Source of the DNA: Saccoglossus kowalevskii
Lineage: Eukaryota > Hemichordata > Enteropneusta > Harrimaniidae
Length of the DNA stretch: 43,722 nucleotides
NCBI RefSeq assembly: GCF_000003605.2
Contig: NW_003126883.1
Location: 998,917-1,042,638, forward strand
Reading direction: 5' to 3'
Below are positions 34,692 through 43,722 of the stretch, piece by piece (position 1 is the first letter of the stretch; each line of letters opens with the position of its first letter). A program made the translations under genes and the position numbers. Under the pieces are notes generated by a model. It did not search any database, was not told the DNA's origin, and saw nothing but the letters and a program-made list of their open reading frames with translations.

Positions 34692-37600
34692 ATATAAAAT
34701 TGTTAAATTGTCAGAAATCGTGCGAAATTTCAAGCTTTTAGAGATGATCGCCATTAGAGTTTTTAGAAACTAATAAGTTTATTTTCTTATTGTAACTATA
34801 TATTGTTCTCAGTGCTGAAACGATTATATAAACAAAATATTCGTTCGATCAAACAGGCAGCATTACAACAACACAGACAACTTCCGCGATATACAGACTT
34901 TAATATGGAAGTAACTGAGAGTTAAATTATTGAATCAATCTCTGAACGAGTATACAAGTAAACAATGTGAAATCACGTGTATATTGCCGACTAGCAATAT
35001 TGTTAGAAATACTATACTAACAAGAGATTTTCAATAAAAAAAAGAAAGCCGTCCTTTTGTGCAACATGAAAAGGTAACATAGTTGTTGGCCGATGGCTTG
35101 AGTTTGTTGATACACGAGAACCTGGCACATGACATGGCATGTCTGGAGCCGCAGTTGAAGCATTGACGAATGTCAACATTATGCTGATCTTGTACATTAT
35201 GCTCAACCGTGGGTGTAAGAAACAGGAACGTGATTTTGGCAAATCTTAAAGTTAAATTAGAATTATACAATAGATTTGGATATAACCAACAAGTGGTGGC
35301 AGACAGCTGAGTAAGAGTGAAATACGATCCAAGTAAAAAAAAAAACTTTACATTTTGAGCAGAGCTGTGATTCTGCCTCATGGCAATACATCGTATGTGT
35401 TGCGCACACTGTTATCGAAAACAGAAAAAAGCCGGCCACCATACGCGAACCACATAAGCACCCGTTATGGGGATGACGAATCGCTGACACTGGCTACTAG
35501 TAAACATGGCTTGATATATCGACTTCTAGTTCAGCATTGCGATCTTTAAGACCAATTGAGACAATTATAGTTTTAAATTCAATGAACAAAATACCCATAT
35601 AGTAACTAAACCACGTAAAGGTATGAGGGAATACAGCCTGAGTTTTGCCAGCCCCCTCCCCGTGTTCTGTATGATTGGCTTCGGAAGACTGAGAGTATGT
35701 TAATTGGTGTTACAATAGAAATCGGGTCGTATTTTTCATATAAAAATCACACTACAATCAGATGAGTATGAGATACCAAGCATATTTTCTTAATTTTTAA
35801 TCCATATAATACTTGGCAAAAATTATATATTAATTTTATATTTATAATAGCATGCAAATTAGAATTTTGATTTTTAATCAATCAACCAACAATTCATTTT
35901 CCATCTGCGTTGCATGATCATCCTATTATTATACCGCATGTTCATTTGGTCCAGTATTACAAAGACTGGCAAATAAGAAAACAATTACGAAAACATATAG
36001 CTCATATCCCGTTACAGACGGACCCTATACAGACGGACTGTACAGACAAATGTAAAAAGTGCAATGACTTCTCTTCTCTATAAAAAAAATCCCTAATAGT
36101 AAACAATGTCAACACTTAAATGTCCAAAACCGAAACAATCGTACTTACATGTCTAGAAGCGTTAATACACCATTTAAAACCGGTTTGTTTTCAATAAAAT
36201 TGACACTTGGTTATTCTGGTGTCATATTCGATAAAACAGTTACATACAAGCATGTAAATCCGTCTACTAATGTTGCCTCGCAAATAAAATAAATTACACT
36301 CATGACCTCGCGCATTAATACAAATTATCTATCCGAGAATTACGTGCGTGTACAATTTTTCACTAGATTCTAGAACTCAACTGAATTAAAAACTAACGCA
36401 AAAGCTCGAACATTGCACATTCAAAGACATCCTGCCTGGCGCGTGGGTTTCTATCCTATGCATAGGTTACACCACAATCTTACAATTGACGGCCATGCAC
36501 TGTGACCTATACAATCCGTTTTCTACACAATGTAAATGACTCTATAACATTATGTTTGTTTTGTTGTTTTAAAAAATCAAATACTGTAAAAGGTGAAATA
36601 TTCACTAGGTTTAGTTTAAGCGTTTATAAAATCCAGCTATTTATTACTAGTAATTAAGCAATATACAATATGATATTTCAAATCCAGATCAACTTGTTGT
36701 GAATATACTATACTTCTCTGGTGAAACTCTCGCGAGGATAAAATGCAGGCATTTGCCTCTGAAACCATTTTTCTGTGATGTATACACGATTTACATATTT
36801 TAATTTCAGAATCGTATTCAGATATACGTCGTGACTGATATGATTGGGTGTGTACGGGACGTGACAAAGGCACTAAGGTTTAATACCAAAAATTAAATGA
36901 CGATTAAACAAACGTTAAACGTTAAACAAACTTTATAGTCATAGCATGTGAAATGAATTTAGACAACCCGTACCTTATGACTCCTCAAGCCATTCGAAGA
37001 CTTAGCATGGACAAAAGTTAGTATGTTTAGTATATTTGTTCAATTCAGCGGGTTGATGTGTTTGCAAATTGTGCGTACCATTAATTCAGGGTGCACGTGC
37101 ATTTTAGTAGTTCAATACTTGAGGGATCCAATATTTTTTTGACTGATTCAAAAGCGACGTTTTCATATTGTCTATATTATCCATATTGTATGATCTTTAA
37201 GGCGAAGCGCGGATATATAAAATGGGCTTGGAAACAATAACAATTATATTTTTCATAATATTTGTTATATTTATGTATAAATGTTAATTCGGAATTGTTA
37301 ACACGAGTGGATGTGCATTAGGAAAAGACAATAGTGAGTGTACACGGTCCCTTAATGTTAGTAAAGAAAGAAAGAACGAAACAATTACATATAAACGTGC
37401 ATAAACGTCAGCTCTATGAGCCGTAATAGCATCTTTTACTTCAGTGTGAATTTTTTGTTCAGAAAATCTTGTCAAAAAGATGTACACGTGTACTGATAAC
37501 AGCGGCTGATGGAAGCCTCTCTTAACATTGAAGAAACATGGAACAGTGGAAGAAAATTGGTGTTCTCAATTTTAAAGGACGAAAAGAAAAGATTAAAATG

Positions 37601-40600
37601 GCCGCTTCGGTAATTTGCTTCTAACATGTAACATTAAAAGCACCTTTTGTAAGTAAAGTTTGCGTACGCTTTCAGTGATCGAGGAAACACTTTTCCTGTT
37701 CAACTGGTGGCTCTTTGTGCATCCCATTAATCGTTGTTGCAATATGGGAACACGACGAAGCACCAGACCAATACCATCCTGTACGCGATGCAGTGTCTAG
37801 TGGCCACCCGTAAAAGTCGCTTGCTGATGTGCCGCACAATCTTCGATACGCAAGTGTGCCTCCATCTATTGTTCAAGGTTTAAATACAGGACGAAGTACG
37901 ATTCGTGCGTGCGCACACATAGGCAAGCCCCGATTAAGTTCTCTCCGGGTAAGCTCCATCCATTTTGCTCCACAATCAACCAAAATATTGAACTTCTTTG
38001 TTTCATAATGGGAGCAAGAAAAAAATAAAAGAAAAAAACGACTGTCAGGAGCACTTTATGGGAAGCTGTTGCCGCTGTCGCTACTGTCTATGACAAAGCG
38101 CCGTTCCTTTCAGAGTGCTCTCCCCGCAGGAGTGCCACGAATGGCTCAGTTCGAGTTACGTGCCGATGAAAAGTGCTCGCACCTGCATCTGCCTTATCAC
38201 CATCATACGATATTGCCGAGCGACAGAAGAGAGAACCTAGTCGAAGCCAGGATACGCACATGCAACGCATAATAACTCTAGAAGTAGTTACCACAACGAT
38301 ACAAGTAACGGTGGGGGAGCCTACCTATATTTTAGCATGAAAATTAATATCTCTGCAAGACCATCTAAGTGGCGATCCTTGTGTACCTGTGCCGTCTAGT
38401 CTAAGTGACTTGTAAGGAAAACGAAAACTAGGCATGAGTTTGTTGAATCTCAATATTTATGTTTAAATTGGGTGTCAATGTTCGTTTTTGAGGGCTGTGA
38501 CGGTAAATATTGGCGGTGAAATATTTTATGAGTCTGTTATCAGAGCTGTATAATGATGCTACTTTGCCGAGCTATGTAGCTAAATACAAATACGTTATTC
38601 ACTGGTGGCACACAGGAGTAATTAACGGTGAAACCATACTTCGCCTACACAAACTACGGCGTGTGTTGAATGGGTTGATAATATATAAAAGCCTCGCCGC
38701 ATCACCTTGCCACGCATTGATGGAAAAAACTGAATCATGGATGAACGCTAAACAAACAGAGATTTTTTTATGGTCGTGTTATCCCCCGTTAAGTATGTTT
38801 TAATGATGTCTTCGTGGAATCAGCCAAGCCTTTCGTTGGACGTGTTTTCGTCTTTATTGAGCCAATTTCGCCGCCTTGTCGCTCTACTCTTCTCACACTA
38901 TTGACTGGCCACATAAAAGCTGAACTAAATCTGAACAAGTAGGCGCGCGTGACTGCTGCATGGAGTCCATCTCGCCTAACGATATTGTCCTTCCGCATAA
39001 AGCCTTATTAACTATTTTATAGAGTGCACGTGTCTTCGTCTCATCCATGTCGTTCTTTTTTCTATCAAGGCCCCCTAGTTCATATGCAAAATTAAGTTAC
39101 TATTTATTTCTATAATATTGTGTATTCCAAAATTCTCAAGAAATAAAAACACAGACGTGTTAATGCGAATACAACGTGTAAACTCAGTGAAACAAATTCC
39201 ACTCCAAAATTATGCCATTATAAAAATCCATCCCATTACTTGTATTTGCGCGTCTGTCTAATTGAGCGAAAATTATTACCCGTCCAGTCAGTTGCGATTT
39301 TCTATTGTTTTCTATGGATTTCATCATGCATAACATGCGTGAAGAGATACTTATTCAGTTTAAAAGTCGCAACTGAAATAGTGAAAAAGCAGCGCCATCA
39401 ATGAAAAGTTTACAATATATATTAATAAAACAGAAAACGCGCATCAGAGGCACGTATACCGTTTTTTGGATGTAAAATAGAAGTTTTCAAGCCGCAGCAA
39501 TATCTGAACATTTTCCTTGGCGCTACCGGTGGTATATTCTCAAGCCTGGTCGGGCGGAAGGGGTTTCCCGCGGCGTCAACAATCGCTGTGCACACGCCTC
39601 AGTCACCGTGGGCATATTACGCTAAATAGTTTTTTCATTCTTTTCAAATAACGCTAATGAATGCGCCTTTGATGAAAAGTGAATCCCTTTTTTTGTCGCG
39701 ATGCTACCTGTTGCTGGGAGCTGGCATGTACTGTGTTTTTCATACTCTAGCGGACTACATTATATATTTGTAGACAAAATACACCGTGACCAGCAGCAGC
39801 AGAAAAACATATGTATTTATATACCATAGTATTGTTACCCATATCGTAATTGTAATAGTTATCAGAATACAAATGTGGGGGTCATCGGTCAAAGTTCAAA
39901 TGTCAAAGTAAAATTAACCCTGAATTATTGGAAACTTTCCCCGCAAAATCATCATGGAACACTAATCCATCTTTGGACTGAGGCCATCTTTATTAACTTG
40001 CTACACGTTGTGTAGGGCACTCCAGGGCAATAATTGAATGACGAATTGTAGCAATGGGGTACGGTTGGTTGATATTACCTCAAAACAAAACATAATAAAT
40101 GAAAGCTGTTATAGGCGAAGTGATGAAACTTTATAATGACCTAACGAATGTCTAATCATCAATCAGATTGGGCTCAATCAATCTTCCATAATTGTATTAT
40201 TTTAATTATGTTACTAAAATTCTTTCGGTTTGTTTGGTTTGTTTGTAATATACTCTACTGACAACTACAAATCCAATGACTAGGATTATTATTTAGGGCA
40301 AGGTGTATCAGTTATATGATTAAAAAATAAAACACGTCTGCTTGTAATCGATTACCCAATGAAAGTCTTTCTCACCATGGCAATAACCTTTTAAAACGTC
40401 GTGGAATCAATGCACAATCTTTTACCACGAAGTCACATCATCTGCGCACGTGTTCGCGCATATCACATACAGTGCGTTGTTGAATGTCAGCATCCATTTA
40501 TATCTATAAATAGCTGAGTTATAAGTTAACAATGAGAAAACATTTCGTGTTGACACAGTTAATAGTTTTCATTCCCAGAAAATTATCATTATACAGAAAA

Positions 40601-40707
40601 TTAACCTTTTCATTTTCACAAAAATGTAAACACATTTTATACCATAGTTTTACTTAAATTTGTTCAGCACAATTTTTGAAACAAACAATGTAAACGATAC
40701 AGTACAG
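34692..40707. other. Intergenic DNA, no gene supported
   Basis: Open frames (up to 116 codons, 35031-35381 minus) show no domain. An octamer ATGCAAAT is near 35853. AAAATGGCCGC is at about 37595-37605 (+). A GC-richer block runs at about 37.70-38.29 kb and a short GC-rich patch at about 39.52-39.60 kb. Nothing else stands out. Confidence 0.5.
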
Positions 40708-40715
40708 TGACGTCA
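40708..40715. promoter_or_regulatory. Perfect CRE palindrome TGACGTCA
   Basis: An exact cAMP-response element half-site pair. One such 8-mer by chance in 44 kb is not surprising, and no promoter is evident beside it. Confidence 0.2.
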
Positions 40716-42216
40716 GAGCACAAACTGCCGTCCCTTATCTCGATAGGTACCAAGTTGAACGCAGATTATAAACTATGGAATATCATAATATGTACCCTGT
40801 TGTTAAGAAATAATAATAAAAGTATTAAAATAAAACATGTTATAACTAGAAGCAAATACCCGAAAGTAATTTTAACAGTGACATTATGATTTCTAGTAGG
40901 GTCAGTTGTAATCGAATCACAGAAAGATCCAAAAATGTTTGATTATATTATATTATCATTATATTAGTGTCTTCATTTTGTTAGACGATATAATTATAAA
41001 GTTCATTACATACTAAATGTAATGTTACGGTATATCTATGAGTGATAGTAGCAGCGGACGGTCGAATTCCATCCATCTAAATCAACATGTGTTTGTTGTA
41101 AAGTTTGCAAACCGTAGAGAATTTCACGATTAAACATAGATTTTATTTTTGATATTTGCGTCATGCACTTCTGTAATTATACACACAAGGCAAGAATGAC
41201 GGATCAAATCGTATTGATGTTACGCACGGTGTAGACTGCAAACACATTGGGCCTATTGTAAGACGAATGCAATTTCTACCAATGCCGCAGAGAACATATA
41301 ACATCAAACACGGTCCCAACTTCCAACACACATTATTATGTGTGCCAGCCACGCCCACCCCAATAAGCGTGACGTAATATACATTTTTTACTGATACCAT
41401 AATAAGTTGCCTGACGTAAACGAGCTGACTACTTGATTGGTTGTACTAAACATTACCCACGCACTACGAAATTGGCATCGGTGATGGTTATCTTGGTAAT
41501 ATTTGAAAAAAGATCAGATACCAAATATCTAAAAGTACTGAATAATGTATACGCTACTACATCCGTTATCTAACGAACATTTACAATGCAATTTTGGATA
41601 TTTTGGATAAGATGAAATGGAGCGGGAATCAGAATAAAGGCATCAGTGGTCCATCGTTGTTTACCTTCTCGTCTGAGAAAAAGTAGTTCTAAAATGTGTC
41701 TAAAACAAAGAACTGGGCAAAGCTGTGTTGAAAACAGTAGGTTTATTTATATATTTATTTATTTTTCAATAAAATTTTTACTTGACAGCCGTATAATGTC
41801 ACGCAAACAGATGATTGGTTCATGGTGTGAAGGACAGGCAAAATTCGACCAATCACGCACATTGGCTCATATAGCATTAAGGCGCTCATTGTTTGCATGG
41901 CGTAAAAGTGAAGTGAAAGTTACTCCGCGACGATTTATCGTCGGGTTCGCCGGTAATCGGCAAATATTTTTTTCTTTTCAGAATGGTTTTATTCATTCTG
42001 AATTGATATTTCAGAAATCCATTATATCATCATCAGATCAAGGTGTTAGCAATATACACATTTTTCATTTTTAGATAAATTGACACCTGCTTTGAATACA
42101 AAGAACATAAATGATGTTGTAAGTTAATAACTGTATCGGATAATAAACAATGCTATCTGCAAATAATAAGCACACAATATCAATAGTTATCACATTACAC
42201 ATAACCTCAATAAGAT
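40716..42216. other. Intergenic DNA beside the minisatellite
   Basis: The frame 41646-42074 (+, 142 codons) is open but unrecognised; it is Ser/Phe/Arg-rich with no signal peptide or domain. No RNA gene or transposon was recognised. Confidence 0.45.
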
Positions 42217-42907
42217 CTGGTGATAATTGGATTAACAGTGTTCTATGGGAGGTACAGTTATGGTGCCTGTACGTTTGCATAGATAAAAATGGTTGTGTTC
42301 TATGGGAGGTAAGGTGCATGTATGTTTATACTAGTTATATGTCAGTGTTCGTTTGGAGATACATCAAGTGTACGTTGGCATTGATAAACATGTCAGTGTT
42401 CTATGGGAAGTACAGTGAACGTACTTTTGCGCTGATAAATATGCCAGTGTTCTATGTGAGCTACAGTGAACGTACTTTTGCGCTGATAAATATGCCAGTG
42501 TTCTATGGGAGCTACAGTGATTGTACGTTTGCCCTGATAAATATGCCAGTGTTCTATGTGAGCTACAGTGAACGTACTTTTGCGCTGATAAATATGCCAG
42601 TGTTCTATGGGAAGTACAGTTAAGTACGTTTGCGCTGATAAATATGGCAGTGTTCTATGGATTTACAGTACCTGTACATTTACATTGATAATTATGACAG
42701 AGTTACAGCGAGTATACACATGTACTGGTGAATATGTCAGTGTTCCATGGGAAGTACAGTGAACGTACGTTTGCCTGATAAATATGCCAGTGTTCTATGG
42801 GAGGTACAGTGATCGTATGTTCACACTGATAAATGTGGCAGTGTTCTATGGGGGTACAGTGTTCTATAGCAGATACAGCAATTAGACGTTTGCACTGGTA
42901 AATATGA

Positions 42908-43102
42908 CAGTGTTCTATGGGAGGTACCACAGTGATCGAACATTTGCACTGATAAATATGTCAGTGTTGTATGAGGGGGGACAGCGACTAGATGTTTGCA
43001 CTGTTAAATATGACAGTGTTTCTATGGGAGGTACCACAGTGATCGAAGCATTTGCGCTGATAAATATGCCACTGTTGTATGAGAGGAACAGCGATTAGTC
43101 GT
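42908..43102. repeat. First copy of a ~623-bp higher-order repeat segment
   Basis: This 195-bp stretch (four monomers, including KpnI-type GGTACC units and a GAGGGGGGACAGCGACTAG unit) recurs at 43531-43722 with about seven differences, three of them 1-bp deletions. The offset is 623 bp. Confidence 0.9.
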
Positions 43103-43120
43103 TTGCACTGGTAAATATGA

Positions 43121-43530
43121 CAGTGTTCTATGGGAGGTACCACAGTGATCGTACGTTTGCACTGATGAGTATGACAGTTGTGTGCGTTGGCCCTGATAGA
43201 TATGGCAGTGTTTTCAATGGAAGGTACAGTGATTAGACGTTAGCACTGGTAAATATGGCAGTGTTCTATGGGAGGTACCACAGTGATCATACGTTTGCAC
43301 TGACGAGTATGACAGTTGTGTGCTTTGGCCCTGATAGATATGGCAGTGTTCTATGGGAGGTACAGTGATTAGACATTAGCACTGGTAAATATAGCAGTGT
43401 TCTATGGGAGGTACCACATTGATCGAACGTTTGCACTGATGAGTATGACAGTTGTGTGCGTTGGCCCTGATAGATATGGCAGTGTTATATGGGAGGTACA
43501 GTGATTAGACGTTATCATTGGTAAATATGG
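43121..43530. repeat. Three ~136-bp higher-order units (54 + 33 + 51 bp)
   Basis: The composite starts at 43121, 43259 and 43395 (lengths 138, 136 and 136 bp). Each is a 54-bp monomer with GGTACCACAG, then a shortened 33-bp unit, then a 51-bp unit with GATTAGACGTTAGCACTGG. The array lies between the two copies of the 623-bp-spaced segment. Confidence 0.9.
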
Positions 43531-43722
43531 CAGTGTTCTATGGGAGGTACCACAGTGATCGAACATTTGCGCTGATAAATATGTCAGTGTTGTATGAGGG
43601 GGACAGCGACTATATGTTTGCACTGTTAAATATGACAGTGTTCTATGGGAGGTACCACAGTGATCTAACATTTGCGCTGATAAATACGCCACTGTTGTAT
43701 GAGAGGAACAGCGATTAGTCGT
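43531..43722. repeat. Second copy of the ~623-bp segment, cut by window end
   Basis: About 96% identical to 42908-43102 and in the same orientation. It stops at the last base of the window at exactly the point where the first copy continues into GTTTGCACTGG, so the larger repeat probably continues outside. Confidence 0.9.

Larger units (their letters stand above)
42217..43722. repeat. 51/54-bp minisatellite with higher-order structure, runs off window end
   Basis: The basic unit is about 51 bp (GTTCTATGGGAGGTACAGTG, a variable GATCGTACG-like part, then TTTGCACTGATAAATATG-CA). A 54-bp variant has an added CAC giving GGTACCACAG, and a 33-bp short unit is TTGTGTGCGTTGGCCCTGATAG-like. Units are most decayed at the left edge (42.22-42.40 kb). 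Each unit carries CAGTG and CACTG words that are reverse complements, so single strands could fold. The 51-bp unit is 17 codons and is open in one frame, but 1-2 bp indels break the frame repeatedly, so it is not a coding repeat. Confidence 0.95.

Noticed and set aside
42150-42623. 157-codon frame with a repeating 17-residue unit (FALINMPVFYGKYS-type)
   Set aside because: It is the 51-bp minisatellite read in one frame. Indels of 1-2 bp break the frame in later units, and antisense frames are equally open.
43402-43692. Minus-strand 96-codon frame with a repeating TSHRTLPYL unit
   Set aside because: This is the same minisatellite read on the other strand; openness on both strands reflects the repeat unit, not coding.

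Overview
This window looks like nuclear DNA from a bilaterian animal, probably a marine invertebrate. It is AT-rich (roughly 36-38% GC by eye), full of simple repeats and decayed transposons, and has one recognisable protein-coding gene in 43.7 kb. That gene is a single-exon FoxG (Brain Factor-1 / sloppy-paired class) forkhead transcription factor on the minus strand at 11904-13178. Its forkhead domain is almost the textbook FoxG sequence. Short blocks outside the domain also match vertebrate FoxG1 (an N-terminal KSSF-type block, YWP, SVDRL, a YF-PH block), so orthology is well supported. I cannot place the species more closely than an invertebrate with a slowly evolving FoxG (lophotrochozoan, ambulacrarian or cephalochordate are all possible).

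Layout. 1-35 is the end of a (TA)n tract. 36-11.47 kb lies downstream of FoxG. It has no gene I can support, but holds a 63-nt hairpin (2476-2538) and a tRNA-like sequence (2840-2934). 11.47-13.29 kb is the FoxG transcription unit: a possible poly(A) signal, the CDS, an overlapping upstream ORF, and a 5' UTR of about 110 nt. 13.29-13.73 kb is the promoter. It has a TATA box at -31 from an Inr-like TCAGT, and upstream a cluster of E-box, SOX, perfect GLI and two CCAAT motifs, then an E2F-type palindrome. 13.7-23.0 kb is a gene desert with several motif-dense blocks that could be FoxG enhancers, plus a tRNA-derived SINE-like head (18211-18300, minus). 23.05-24.60 kb is a decayed minus-strand LINE of the L1/Tx1-like type. 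Its reverse transcriptase has lost the catalytic ADD motif, and it carries a 128-bp internal tandem duplication. 24.6-42.2 kb is again gene-free, with an (ATT)n microsatellite (26680-26765) and a 190-bp MITE-like element with TA-flanked inverted ends (34502-34691). From about 42.2 kb to the window end is a 51/54-bp minisatellite with nested ~136-bp and ~623-bp higher-order periods.

The most useful leads are the compact FoxG promoter (TATA/Inr plus GLI and SOX sites), the overlapping uORF, the scattered ATGGCCGC motifs that may be YY1/Pho-like sites around a Polycomb-type developmental gene, the hairpin at 2.5 kb, and the multi-level minisatellite. I found no convincing new multi-gene system. 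Most of the remaining open frames look like chance.
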